A DNA stretch of 64,000 nt from Candidatus Nitrosocosmicus franklandus (GTDB lineage: Archaea; Thermoproteota; Nitrososphaeria; Nitrososphaerales; Nitrososphaeraceae), in contig NZ_LR216287.1 in assembly GCF_900696045.1 (NCBI RefSeq), positions 310,001 to 374,000 on the forward strand. The letters are read 5' to 3'. A program made the position numbers and the translations under genes. Below are positions 18,546-27,962 of the stretch, piece by piece; within the stretch, counting starts at the first letter, position 1, and the number at the start of each line of letters is the position of its first letter. A model generated the notes under the pieces. That model was not told the origin of the DNA. It saw only the letters and a program-made list of their open reading frames with translations, and ran no database searches.

Positions 18546-20060
18546 TCAGCATATCAGATCATAAGTATCGGTAACGATTTCTTGATATAGAGAATTATTG
18601 AGATCTATCCTGTAATAGTCTAATTTATCTGGATCATGTCTTTGAACAATTTCAATTAATTCCAGTTTCTTCTTCCGTTGTAAAATTACATCCCTATGCG
18701 CATAACCAGTTACAAAGCTATAACCATCATTTATTGCTTCATTTAAGAATTTAATGCGTAAAAAGTGGCCACCCATTCCACCCCAAAAACCTTCGGTTAC
18801 GCTTACACCTTCCAAATAAGCTGTATTCATTAGGCCAAAATAAGGGTCGACAGTGCCTGGTCTCAAAAGATATTGTTCTAATGGACCTCCTTTTGCGTAC
18901 CCTACGATTTTTCCTTTAGAGGATTCAATTCTCAAGGTAACCAGCAACGTCCGATCATTTAGGAGAGAATTTGTAAAATCCTTTTCATCTACATGGATCA
19001 ATGTAGGAACAGTTTTGCGAATATCCATCAATGCGTCCAGAGTCTCTGTTTCCAGTTGGCTCATATTTTCAATAGTAAATACCAATTTTGTTCCTTTCTT
19101 AAGATCTCTTACTCCTATTTCCTTATTCCAGGCATCCTTAAATTTTGAAACATTATGATAAAAGTTCTGTTTTAAATTACTAGGCAATCCTGACATTACC
19201 ATTTCAAACATTTCTTTTTCATTTAACATCATTTGCTCAAAATACTTTACAGAATTTTTATTAATAACTGACGGATGCCATCCCAAGGCGTGAGCGTTTC
19301 TTCTTGCCATATCCTTTGCGTGTTCATAGTCCCCTAGTGCATATCCAGCAATTCTCTCGGACACAGAAAGTAGCCAACCTAGCTTGAAATATCGTTCTCG
19401 GTCCCGTTCGGTAGGACTCGAAGTCAGGGCACTATCGAGCAATCGATCAATTTTAACCCTAGAATGCTCGGCTATTTTTCCTTCAAATGGATATGCAGTC
19501 CTATGAATAAGTGCCATAACAGTATCTAAATTTAAATTAGCTTTTTCTATAAATTTCCTAATTTTTGAATCATTTCTGATAAAGTATTCAACACTATCTT
19601 CGTTTGGCTTGTCAAACTTCTTGAGTGGGTCATAATCATGGAATAAAGCCGCAACAAAAAGATATTTCATGTCTTGATTAGAAATTGCATTAGTTTTCGA
19701 ACGGTTGATTCCATCTATTACTATCAACACAAATAGAGCGGCCTCAAGCTCATGTTGTATGTTGTGATACCCGTAATAGTCGCTCCCTAGACCCTTCTTT
19801 GAGAACTCGGAGACGGTATGACGAAGAATATTTTTGAGCCAATTTTGATCTAAACCAAGGTTGCAGCCAATTTTGAGTATATTGTTTCGTATTTCAGATT
19901 CGATAGTATCTCCCTTGTGATAATGAAGCCACCAAGGGAACAATTTGATTCGGTTGTAAAATTCGATTCCAAAATGCAACCCTCTGTTCTGAATAGTGGA
20001 TTCAAATGTCTTGTTGATTCGGCGGAGCACATGTTCCTCCCTATCATCATCATTAGACAT
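18546..20060 (-). CDS. HD-domain protein fused to a GNAT-like C-terminal domain
   Basis: 504 residues. An HD-type metal phosphohydrolase domain lies around residues 95-235: YHNIQHELEAALFV supplies the first His, FVAALFHDYDP the His-Asp pair, and ALIHRTAYPF a later His. The C-terminal half (about 330-504) looks like an N-acetyltransferase fold: TLLVTLRIESSKGKIVGYAKGG, then NTAYLEGVSVTEGFWGGMGGHFLRIKFLNEAINDGY split around the acetyl-CoA loop. I infer an enzyme combining nucleotide or phosphate-ester hydrolysis with acyl transfer. The GNAT assignment is weaker than the HD one. Confidence 0.72.
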   Translation of the reverse strand: MSNDDDREEHVLRRINKTFESTIQNRGLHFGIEFYNRIKLFPWWLHYHKGDTIESEIRNNILKIGCNLGLDQNWLKNILRHTVSEFSKKGLGSDYYGYHNIQHELEAALFVLIVIDGINRSKTNAISNQDMKYLFVAALFHDYDPLKKFDKPNEDSVEYFIRNDSKIRKFIEKANLNLDTVMALIHRTAYPFEGKIAEHSRVKIDRLLDSALTSSPTERDRERYFKLGWLLSVSERIAGYALGDYEHAKDMARRNAHALGWHPSVINKNSVKYFEQMMLNEKEMFEMVMSGLPSNLKQNFYHNVSKFKDAWNKEIGVRDLKKGTKLVFTIENMSQLETETLDALMDIRKTVPTLIHVDEKDFTNSLLNDRTLLVTLRIESSKGKIVGYAKGGPLEQYLLRPGTVDPYFGLMNTAYLEGVSVTEGFWGGMGGHFLRIKFLNEAINDGYSFVTGYAHRDVILQRKKKLELIEIVQRHDPDKLDYYRIDLNNSLYQEIVTDTYDLIC

Positions 20061-20471
20061 TTATCTGGCCTCTCTTCTGAAAAAGCATACCCACGATATA
20101 TAAGTTGCTTTTATAGAGGTTTCATCTGCCCCTTTGTGTAATTTTTAATGAAAAGGTATTAAATCCTTGCAATATTTGATTAAAGACTATCATTTCTAAC
20201 ACCATTTTACTGAGCAATTCTACGAAGGATATTTGAAATACCGAGTACAATAAAATCTCGTGTCAAAAAATTCAAAAACCATTTGTAAATTAAAAAGGAA
20301 GGATACAATCTGTTTGGTTTTCTTCAAGATCGCTTTATTGATCAATGCTACATAGTTTGGTAATGATTAAAAATGGATACTGTATTCTTGATCTTGTAAA
20401 TGATTCTGAGTGTTTAAGATATGCTGTCTTATTTGTGGACCAAAATTGAATACTCTAGAACTACTACGTCG
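20061..20471. other. Spacer
   Basis: AT-rich; promoter of the HD-GNAT gene (TTTATATATCG near 20097) at its left end. No ORF or structure seen. Confidence 0.45.
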
Positions 20472-20858
20472 TCAACTTGGATTATAAGACGACACAAACC
20501 AACAAAGATCAAATGGATCTCTGACCTTTGCGACAATATCCACACCATATTTTAAGGTAGGAGGTTCTAAAGAGATACATCCCTTGGCTATCGCCTGTTC
20601 ATAAATCAAACTCACGTCCTCTACATAAATCCACAAAAAAGTTCCTTTTTGAGTGATGACTGAAATATTTTCTTCTATCATGAGAATTGAATCGCCTATC
20701 TTCGCTTCAGCGTAGTAAACACCATTTTCGTTTACCTCTTTGACCCTTTCAGCACCAAATACAGATTCTAGGAACAAAACGAATTCCTGAGCTTTGTTTA
20801 TGATGATATAAGGGTTTACTGAGTGGTAACCCTGAGGTAGTCCTTTTGTTTGGATCAT
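20472..20858 (-). CDS. VOC (glyoxalase/bleomycin-resistance) superfamily protein, PhnB-like
   Basis: 128 residues. Two beta-alpha-beta units: SVNPYIIINKAQEFVLFLESVFGAE, ILMIEE, then FLWIYVEDVSLIYEQAIAKG and a C-terminal AKVRDPFDLCWFVSSY. This is the PhnB/YkcA kind of stand-alone VOC protein. ATG at 20858 is preferred over the TTG at 20867 since an AT-rich box lies about 24 bp before it. Substrate unknown. Confidence 0.82.
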   Translation of the reverse strand: MIQTKGLPQGYHSVNPYIIINKAQEFVLFLESVFGAERVKEVNENGVYYAEAKIGDSILMIEENISVITQKGTFLWIYVEDVSLIYEQAIAKGCISLEPPTLKYGVDIVAKVRDPFDLCWFVSSYNPS

Positions 20859-20998
20859 AAAATCCAAATAATCTAAATTATCTATTTTAGGTTACGGAAA
20901 AATTCCTATCATATTATTTGCCATAAAGAATTTTAATACGAGCAAAACCTATTGATAAAACCTATTGATCATTTAATCACATATATATGATCGATTAG

Positions 20999-21006
20999 AT
21001 CTCGAA
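20999..21006. repeat. Left 8-bp target duplication of the IS
   Basis: ATCTCGAA, repeated exactly at 21674-21681 on the other side of the element. Confidence 0.9.
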
Positions 21007-21673
21007 GGCTCTGTTCAGTTAACAGGTTTTAATTCCTTGTTGTGATAGTCGACAAACAGGTTCAACCAGTTTTTTACGTGTTTTAGTTTGCAGTTCTTTA
21101 GCCTGCAGGGAAAGTAATCATCGAAACTTTCAGTTCTGTCCTTGATATACTGCATTGTTCTTTCAATCAAGTTTTTTTCATAGGAGGAATGGAGATGGTG
21201 TTCTAATTTAAGGAATTGACAAGCCATGGGATACCAAGTACCACCATCTGTTGAAACTGGATGCTTTCCATAGTCTCTGACTATGTTTGACAGAAACCGT
21301 TCCGCAACAAACATGTTTCTCTCCTTAGAAATGGATAGTGAGAGAATTTCCTTACTTTTCGCATCTATTGCAACCCATAACCACGTGTATTCTGAACCAA
21401 CCTTAAGCAATGTTTCATCTACAATGAATTCACATATCCTTCTTTGTTTTGTCTTGATAATCTTAGGTTGGTACTTTTGAATCCAGTTCCAGATAGTGAC
21501 ATGATTTCGTTTGATACAGTATGATAATCTTTCAGATGTTTTCCTAAGAGAAAGACCTGAAAAGTACAAATGTAAGCCATAATACACATATTTTGAAGGT
21601 GTTCTGTTTCTAGTATTCATAAAAGAGATAGGACATCTTCAAGCTATAGACTTGACGCTAAATGAACAGAGCC
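21007..21673 (-). mobile_element. Complete IS6-like insertion sequence, 667 bp
   Basis: Terminal inverted repeats begin GGCTCTGTTCA at both ends (left continues GTTAAC, right TTTAGC). An exact 8-bp direct repeat ATCTCGAA flanks it, the usual length for IS6. It carries one intact transposase. Matching flanks and an open reading frame indicate a recent insertion. Confidence 0.92.
21015..21620 (-). CDS. IS6-family-like DDE transposase
   Basis: 201 residues. A short N-terminal helix-turn-helix region (SLRKTSERLSYCIKRNHVTIWNWIQKY) precedes the DDE core: Asp in EFIVDETLLKVG, Asp in VSTDGGTWYP, and Glu in EKNLIERTMQYIKDR. TWLWVAIDAKSKEILSL is the usual strand between. The stop lies within the left end of the element. 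Length is on the short side for the family but all catalytic blocks are there. Confidence 0.9.
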   Translation of the reverse strand: MNTRNRTPSKYVYYGLHLYFSGLSLRKTSERLSYCIKRNHVTIWNWIQKYQPKIIKTKQRRICEFIVDETLLKVGSEYTWLWVAIDAKSKEILSLSISKERNMFVAERFLSNIVRDYGKHPVSTDGGTWYPMACQFLKLEHHLHSSYEKNLIERTMQYIKDRTESFDDYFPCRLKNCKLKHVKNWLNLFVDYHNKELKPVN

Positions 21674-21681
21674 ATCTCGAA
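21674..21681. repeat. Right 8-bp target duplication of the IS
   Basis: ATCTCGAA, identical to 20999-21006. Confidence 0.9.
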
Positions 21682-21878
21682 AGATGTCCCTATTAATTAT
21701 GGATATAACAATCCAAGTTCGGCTTTGCATGACTGATAACAAGGACTAAAGATACTGTATTTGATTAAAAGATAAGACCATTGGAATTTGAATTATCAAA
21801 ATTCATGAAATGACCTATACCTATTGATACAGCAAACAATATTACTGGAGGTAAGTTTTCTTATGTATTAAATAAAAT

Positions 21879-22958
21879 ATGGATATTAACAATCAAACTA
21901 AGATATGGCTGGTGCTCGTCTCATTATGGGTAATTAATGGGTCTAGTTTTTTAGCAATTAAGGTAGCCATTGACACAATTCCTCCATTATTAAGTGCCGG
22001 ACTTAGGTTTAGCTTTGCAGGAGCCATATTATTTACATTATATTTTATTGAACATTATAGAAAGAAATCTCTTTCCAAAGGAAAGATCAATACTAAAGCT
22101 AATCATATTTTGGTACAAGATTTATCTCCAAACGAAACGAAGGTGGAGAGAGAACCAATAACCTTGAAACAATGGAAAGATAGCATAATCTTGGGGGTAA
22201 CATTGTTCCTTGGCGGCCAAGGCTTGTTAACCTGGGGGGCCCAATTTCTTTCCTCAGGAATGACAGGACTATTGAATTCAACGATACCACTTTGGGTTGC
22301 TATTTTGGGCTGCGCTATGTATAGATGGTTCAAGAAAGGAAACTTAGGACAAAGTCTTTCTAGAACTACGACAATTGGCTTGGGTTGTGGATTTGGAGGT
22401 TTATTACTCCTTGTAGGTCCTTCAATTGGTTCTGGAGAAATGGATCCTGTAGGCGTAGTCGCTTTGACGATCAGCTCTGTGTTCTGGGCAATTGGTTCAA
22501 TATACTCTACCAAGGCTCAGCTTCCAGTAAGTATCTTAGCTTCCTCTGGAATGATAATGATTACAGGAGGTATAATGTTAACAGGAACAAGCTTCCTATT
22601 CGGAGAGTACAAAAGTTTTGATTTACAGCTAATATCTATACAATCCCTTATTGCCCAGGTATATCTAGTGGTGATAATTACGGTAGTTGGGTTTACTGAT
22701 TTTTACTACCTGCTTAGAGTGACTTCGGCATCATTGGCCAATACTTTTGCATATGTTAGTCCTGTTATCGCAGTTTTACTAGGATGGGCGATCCTGAAAG
22801 AACATGTGACTATGATGACAATAATTGCCATGATCGTGATCCTCTTTGGAGTTGCGCTTATGGTAACAAAGAGAAAAAAGAAGCTCAGTAAAAAACCTCA
22901 GGCCTTTAGAACTGAAATAGGACAAAAAGTTGACAAGGGAAATTCTGGTAAAGTTTAA
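21879..22958 (+). CDS. EamA/DMT-superfamily transporter
   Basis: 359 residues, two EamA repeats with ten predicted membrane helices, beginning WLVLVSLWVINGSSFLAIKVAIDTIPP, the classical start of RhaT/YdcZ-like drug/metabolite exporters. A 45-residue hydrophilic insert between helices 2 and 3 (about 55-100) is unusual. The tail after helix 10 is basic. A GGAGGT at 21846 lies too far upstream to serve the ATG at 21879. Substrate unknown. Confidence 0.88.
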   Translation: MDINNQTKIWLVLVSLWVINGSSFLAIKVAIDTIPPLLSAGLRFSFAGAILFTLYFIEHYRKKSLSKGKINTKANHILVQDLSPNETKVEREPITLKQWKDSIILGVTLFLGGQGLLTWGAQFLSSGMTGLLNSTIPLWVAILGCAMYRWFKKGNLGQSLSRTTTIGLGCGFGGLLLLVGPSIGSGEMDPVGVVALTISSVFWAIGSIYSTKAQLPVSILASSGMIMITGGIMLTGTSFLFGEYKSFDLQLISIQSLIAQVYLVVIITVVGFTDFYYLLRVTSASLANTFAYVSPVIAVLLGWAILKEHVTMMTIIAMIVILFGVALMVTKRKKKLSKKPQAFRTEIGQKVDKGNSGKV

Positions 22959-22993
22959 CAATATGGTTAAAAGATAGCAACAAAAATATTGAA

Positions 22994-23428
22994 TTGTTGG
23001 CTATATTTGTAAACCTAGAAACCGTTGACCCAAGTCTGATATTAAAGATAGTCAAGGAGATCGAATCTGAGCTAATTGCAGATGGTAACAAAGAGAAAAA
23101 TTACCTTAGATTGGTATATTTTGAATCACCTCTTGAGCTGGAAAATAGTAATTTGAAAGATGATAATTCACAGACAATCCGAGGTATTGAATTAAATGAA
23201 TATAACACCCAAATTGACAAGGTTAAGCAAAAGATAAAAGATATCTTGATTAAAAATCATATAAGTAAATACATAGTAAGAAACGACCCTATAAATCAAA
23301 ATACTTTATTTATTGTAAAGCGATCTACTCTGAATTTGACTGATGAAGTGCATTGTCGCCATTGTGGGATGGAATTTGAAGATGAGATTCAATTAGGTAA
23401 CCATCTGAGAATTCACTATATGATTTAG
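22994..23428 (+). CDS. Protein with a C-terminal C2H2 zinc finger
   Basis: 144 residues. The last 25 hold one C2H2 finger, HCRHCGMEFEDEIQLGNHLR followed by IHY (Cys-x2-Cys, 12 residues, His-x3-His). The rest is a polar alpha/beta region with no recognised motif. It starts 35 nt after the transporter, perhaps co-transcribed, from a TTG as no ATG is in frame. Single C2H2 fingers of this sort recur in archaeal small proteins; DNA, RNA or protein binding are all possible. Confidence 0.68.
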   Translation: MLAIFVNLETVDPSLILKIVKEIESELIADGNKEKNYLRLVYFESPLELENSNLKDDNSQTIRGIELNEYNTQIDKVKQKIKDILIKNHISKYIVRNDPINQNTLFIVKRSTLNLTDEVHCRHCGMEFEDEIQLGNHLRIHYMI

Positions 23429-23982
23429 GATCTCTGTAAAAGTAATAATTATCGCCTTATCTCACTTTTCATACTCCGAGATTTATGAGTAAAGAACAAC
23501 CTAATCAAAATATTATGCAAGATAACCTTTTGATAGACGATAATATCGTACAAATAACAAAAAAGGAGAATGAATAACAAATATTGTTTGACAGAGCATC
23601 AACCCTTTAGATCTTTTGTGCTAATTCGTTTCGTTGCTTCTAGCAGACAATATCTGAGTTACAATTTAGTATAGAATAATAAAATATCTGGATTTATTAA
23701 CATTCTACTATGATAAGATTATAGAAGCTTATTGAGATGTAGTTGACCACAGAAATCTCAAATAGTATCATTATAAATCAAATGACCAAAAAACGACGTT
23801 CGCAGTCCAATTCACTAAAGGGTCTTCTCCCAACATCAAGTGTATAGATTGTATTTTGATATTCCAGGGCGGCCATTTTATTTTTAGATCATGACTAAAT
23901 TCTTTCGAATTGGTTGTATATGAACATTAAAAGGTATCGTTATAATGGTTTCGAATTTGCCATCTCAATGCTTAAATTGTAG
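23429..23982. other. Spacer
   Basis: About 550 bp, AT-rich, no coding or structural signal I can support. Confidence 0.45.
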
Positions 23983-24468
23983 CTATCGATCCTTCTTTGG
24001 GAACAAGTCATCAATAAATTCAAAAAAGGTCAATTCTATAAGGTACATGGCATTGGACATTTCAATAACACTATCCCAAAAATACTGTTTACACATTACG
24101 GAATTCACATCAATAAACAAAAATTTTTCCACACTTATTACTGAATTTTCAATCTTACAAAGTAATCTGATAGGGGAGAGAATCTTATGTATACGAATAA
24201 ATAAGTCGTTTTGAGCCTCTTGCTTCAAACGTTCAAAGTCATTTCTGTCCTGCGGAGTAAATGCAACACTCATTCTGAGCAGAAACCCGTCCTTATAACT
24301 TTCATCGGACACAATTTCAAAAAATTTTACTTTTTCATTAGGCGGAAAGACCTTTGTATAATATTTAAGTGCATCTTTCTTACTTTCATCTTCTTTAACA
24401 GTATAATCATAATCCCTTAACCACTGGAGTAAAGTACCATAAACATGCGCCTTGTTACTATTGGTCAT
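23983..24468 (-). CDS. Hypothetical protein, paralogue of the gene at 9385-10038
   Basis: 161 residues from the ATG at 24468. The order of elements matches the 9.4 kb gene: YGTLLQWLRDYDYTVKEDES, a strand-rich middle with SYKDGFLLRMSVAFT, and a final helix WDSVIEMSNAMYLIEL. A palindromic AAATATTTAA centred about 24 bp upstream supports this ATG over the TTG at 24489. Function unknown; likely a small cytoplasmic domain of the DUF2299 kind. Confidence 0.66.
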   Translation of the reverse strand: MTNSNKAHVYGTLLQWLRDYDYTVKEDESKKDALKYYTKVFPPNEKVKFFEIVSDESYKDGFLLRMSVAFTPQDRNDFERLKQEAQNDLFIRIHKILSPIRLLCKIENSVISVEKFLFIDVNSVMCKQYFWDSVIEMSNAMYLIELTFFEFIDDLFPKKDR

Positions 24469-24487
24469 TGAATAGTAGGACTTCCTC

Positions 24488-24497
24488 AAATATTTAA
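24488..24497 (-). promoter_or_regulatory. TATA box, leaderless gene
   Basis: AAATATTTAA, centred about 24 bp upstream of the ATG at 24468. Confidence 0.5.
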
Positions 24498-25265
24498 GTC
24501 AATATTCGTTGACTATAAAAATTCGTGCGGAGTTTACTCTAATTTTCCGACATAGTAAACCGAAATCACTATTTTTATATCTTATCCACGACTATTCAGC
24601 CATTTTCTATCTCACAATATACGTTAAACTCATATCCCTTTGTCAGATTCAACAAATGACAATTCTTGTAAGGGACAGAGACTATTCGCGGAGTGTGTTT
24701 ATTTGCTATTGGTCTGATCTTTTTTTGAAATGGAAAGGGTTTTGCTCCTTTTGGGGCAGAAAAAAGCTGTATTATTATTGGAATTATTTTCTTCTGAACT
24801 CATCATCAAATTGCAAAAATGACTTATTAGCTAATGATATACAATAACTAGAAACTTGTAATCTTGAACCATTAATTAGATAATTGAATACCCTAGCTTT
24901 TTAGCCTTAATGACTAGTTATGAGAAATTTTCAAACAGCAACTGGCTTGAAACATGATGAAAGCCATATACCTTGAAGTGCCATAGACATTTACGAAAAC
25001 TCTAGCTTCAAGTTCAAAAGGAGCGGTATTGTATAATACTACTGAACAGATGATGAAAGCCAAACTACATTTCATACAATTTTGAGGATGGCAAAGAGAA
25101 GTGATTAAGAAGAATAAGCATCTTCTCATTGCCTTGGAATCGAATGATTGACCTACTGTCCTAGTATCCTTCCAAAGTTATTGCGGATGCTGATTTACTG
25201 AGGTGGTATATAGGTAGATAAAATTTATTCTATATTTTTCTACCATTCTCTCTATATAAAGTTAA
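24498..25265. other. Spacer without supported genes
   Basis: Only short ORFs of unlikely composition (24509-24847, 24914-25129). The right end leads into the promoter of the candidate RNA. Confidence 0.45.
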
Positions 25266-25273
25266 TATATAAA
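25266..25273 (+). promoter_or_regulatory. TATA box of the candidate RNA
   Basis: TATATAAA, placing transcription start near 25296-25299, about 12 nt before the closing stem begins. Confidence 0.5.
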
Positions 25274-25310
25274 GGGACTATTAAGCAATCCATACTAAAT
25301 TTATAGGATG

Positions 25311-25500
25311 GGGAGATAATCTGAGGTATCGAAATAGGCGTCAAGCGTCGTCTCACAACCCCTAGCGCTTTTGCATCTCATCATCAGATTGGAGCTTACA
25401 AATTGTATTAACGGATCCAACCTAGAAAGCAAATGGTAGCAATCCTGGTCTGGCCCATAGATGCTTATAGCGTAAACAGCCTACTTTAGATTATCTCCAC
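25311..25500 (+). ncRNA. Candidate structured non-coding RNA closed by a 17-bp terminal stem
   Basis: GGAGATAATCTGAGGTA (25312-25328) pairs along its whole length with TACTTTAGATTATCTCC (25482-25498), with two G-U pairs and no mismatch. About 150 nt of sequence richer in G and C than its surroundings lies between, with inner pairing such as TTGGA/TCCAA (about 25389-25422). A TATA box is correctly placed upstream and no ORF spans it. I looked for RNase P and SRP RNA hallmarks and did not find them, so the family is unknown. Confidence 0.62.
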
Positions 25501-26105
25501 ATCTAGGGTTCTACAGTAATGGTGTTTCTTCTTTGGCAGGAGTATATTAGTATCTTTGAATACTATTTATCAATTATTTAGCATGCAAATTTAGGGTGGA
25601 ATTATCCTTCCAGCGGCTATATTTTCCGCATTCTATCATAAAATCTAGATATTGTGAAAATAAGTTTAGAATAGTGATTTATGAGACAAAAGAACTTTGG
25701 TTTTAGTATGGAAAGCAACAAACTAAATCCTATGCCTGAACCACAAGATGCTGGAATGTGACAGTCGGGTATCCATGCTTGTTACATCAAGAATGAAGAG
25801 AACAAGCTATAGATTCTGATGCTGAAAATAATAAACTAAGAACTATATGCTTACTGGCTGTTCGTTTAGATAATGATATCGTTCTATAAATGAACCCAAA
25901 TAGAAGGACAACTACTCATCATTTTCCAATTAAACACATTATGATTATAGGTCCAACTTTATGATATACTTGATTTGAAGGAAAGATATCTATTTTTTAA
26001 TTTTTCTTCAGATTCTCTAATGAAGTATGTATACCCCGATTAGATATGAAATGTCGTTATATACAGAGAGAATTAGATTCTAATATTTAAGACAAGAGTT
26101 ACTAT
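25501..26105. other. Spacer
   Basis: No credible gene; the right end has an AT-rich box (TATTTAA, about 26083-26089) upstream of the broken cupredoxin. Confidence 0.45.
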
Positions 26106-26465
26106 ATGACACAAATGAGGCAATTCATTATTTTTGTTTTTCTCTCCATTGCATTAATGGGTGTTTGTACTGCGTTATCAAATACCACTCATGCTTAAGC
26201 AGTTGAAAAGGAAATCGCGATCGGACCCGATTCCTCTAAAAATGTAGTTTATAATCCTACAGAAATGACGATTAATAGAGGTGACAAATTGATTTGGGTG
26301 AACAAGGATTTTGGAATTCACACTGTGACTGAGAATCAAGGATTGTTTGGTTCAAAAGCTTTGCGTCCTGATCAGACATTCGAATTTACATTTGAGAATG
26401 CAGGAACATATGATTATCATTGTAAGCTTCATCCTGAAATGGTTGGAAAAATAATCGTAAATTGA
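26106..26465 (+). pseudogene. Secreted cupredoxin interrupted by one stop after the signal peptide
   Basis: ATG at 26106 starts a 30-residue signal peptide ending in NTTHA; TAA (26196-26198) is the next codon, then the frame is open to 26465. The mature part is a type 1 copper protein of the amicyanin/plastocyanin kind: FGIHTVTE gives the first His, and YHCKLHPEMVG gives Cys, His and Met ligands. No other lesion exists in 120 codons. The stop could come from CAA by one transition. The 66-residue downstream ORF at 26265 alone would be cytoplasmic and truncated. Confidence 0.82.
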
Positions 26466-26790
26466 TAATAATCTCTTTAGATTAGTGATTTACCGTATTC
26501 CAATAAAGATAAAACCGCAATAAGTTCTAGATGATGACCACCGTTTAAGATCAGTATGGAACTATGATATGTTTATTGAGATAGTTTCCAAAGAATCTTA
26601 TCAACATTAAATATATTCCTTGACCTCGGTGAACTGTGATAAACCCATTATCGCCGATCATCTATTTTAGTGGCAATAATAATGGACGTATCTTTTCTTC
26701 CTCATCTATTGTTTCAATTATCATAGTCGGGTTTATCATCAAGTCTTCTAAATGAACTGTTGATTTTCCAAGTAGAGAATTTACTACTAG
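26466..26790. other. Spacer
   Basis: Nothing seen apart from the TATA box at its right edge. Confidence 0.45.
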
Positions 26791-26798
26791 ATTATATG
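26791..26798 (+). promoter_or_regulatory. TATA box, leaderless gene
   Basis: ATTATATG centred 25 bp before the ATG at 26820, which favours that start over the ATG at 26841. Confidence 0.5.
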
Positions 26799-26819
26799 TA
26801 TTTCAAGATAATTTGAGCC

Positions 26820-27962
26820 ATGTATTTTCAAACATATAGTATGAAAATCAATTTGTTAATGTCAGTAGCAGGAATAGGAGCCATTCTCACCTTGGCTGCA
26901 ATTATTGGAGCACCTTATCCTCAGACAGTTATGGCTCAATCTAATAACACCCAAGAACCCAATGCTATGGATTATACAGGATTTCATTCCAATATGGAAC
27001 AAATAATAGGTCATATTGAAAAGGCAATTTTTAACAAGATAAATAACAATGAAACAAACACTCTAGGTCATTCGCTTCATCCTATTGAAGAGATCCTAAC
27101 ACTTGTAACAGTACCAATTACTAATGTTGATAGTAGTTTAAACAAGACCTACTTTGATAACCTATATCAACTCTCTAGTTTAGCATCGCCTGGTAATAGC
27201 ACTGTAGAAGAATTTGTAGATAAAGGTAATTCATCTATAGCATTAAGTTATCAAGTAATTTCAGCAGTTATACCAAGAGATGTTCTAGGTAGTGCAGAGC
27301 ATAATTCAAGCGTCATAAGGGATCTATTAACTATTGCTGGAGCCGAATATGCTGAAGGCGTAGAGAATGGAAAAATCATCATGGAATTAGAATACCAGGA
27401 TGGTTCAGCTTTTGTAGACCGTGCTTATTTGCTATTTAATTCCACCCAAATACCTAATGCTTCTGCTCCTGTCGTCAACACTACAAACAACACCAGTATC
27501 ACTACACCTAGTTTAAATGAAACGGGACCAGTAAAATCACAGATAGCTTCAGAGTTCTCCAATCTGGCTAGTTCCATAGAACAATTAAAAGATCCATCCG
27601 AGATAGACGCCATCATTCAAAAAATAAATAATAACTTGAGTCCAGAAGGAGTTAACGTCACAACGTCATCTCAGGACTATATTAACAAAATTCGAGAACT
27701 TCTAACTCAAGTAGTAGCAGCATACGAAGATAATGATACTATAAAGGCAAAGGAATTGGCTACTACAGCATATCTTGATAACTTTGAATTTATAGAAAAA
27801 CCAATAGGTGAAGAGCTATCTGAGAGAGGAGAGTCTTTATTGAGAGAAAAACTAATTCAGCAGATCGATACCAATGCTCCAATAGAAGAAATTAAACAAA
27901 ATATTGCAGACATCAATATAGTGTTAGATGAGTCCGAAAGTGTATTAAGTACCAACCAATAA
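26820..27962 (+). CDS. Secreted protein with FTR1-periplasmic-like helices
   Basis: 380 residues. A signal peptide ends at TVMA with Q next. The body is helical: GHSLHPIEEILTLVTVPI, then VIRDLLTIAGAEYAEGVENGKI with EYQDGSAFVDRAY, an Asn/Thr-rich linker (about 205-235), and a C-terminal part with AKELATTAYLDNFEFIEKPI and RGESLLREKLIQQI. The last block resembles the periplasmic domain attached to FTR1 iron permeases (AYLD-x-FE pattern), so metal binding is possible but unproved. The gene at 17.7 kb is a dead copy. Confidence 0.78.
   Translation: MYFQTYSMKINLLMSVAGIGAILTLAAIIGAPYPQTVMAQSNNTQEPNAMDYTGFHSNMEQIIGHIEKAIFNKINNNETNTLGHSLHPIEEILTLVTVPITNVDSSLNKTYFDNLYQLSSLASPGNSTVEEFVDKGNSSIALSYQVISAVIPRDVLGSAEHNSSVIRDLLTIAGAEYAEGVENGKIIMELEYQDGSAFVDRAYLLFNSTQIPNASAPVVNTTNNTSITTPSLNETGPVKSQIASEFSNLASSIEQLKDPSEIDAIIQKINNNLSPEGVNVTTSSQDYINKIRELLTQVVAAYEDNDTIKAKELATTAYLDNFEFIEKPIGEELSERGESLLREKLIQQIDTNAPIEEIKQNIADINIVLDESESVLSTNQ

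Noticed and set aside
20943-20972. Direct repeat AAAACCTATTGAT next to the IS
   Set aside because: Lies outside the true 8-bp target duplication and is too short to matter.
24509-25129. Two ORFs of 112 (plus) and 71 (minus) codons
   Set aside because: Odd hydrophobic/aromatic composition, no promoter fit, no family pattern.
25311-25500. RNase P RNA or SRP RNA as the identity of the 25.3 kb structure
   Set aside because: The GAAAGUCC-type and 3' conserved regions of RNase P RNA and the SRP helix 8 motif are not found, and the length is too short.
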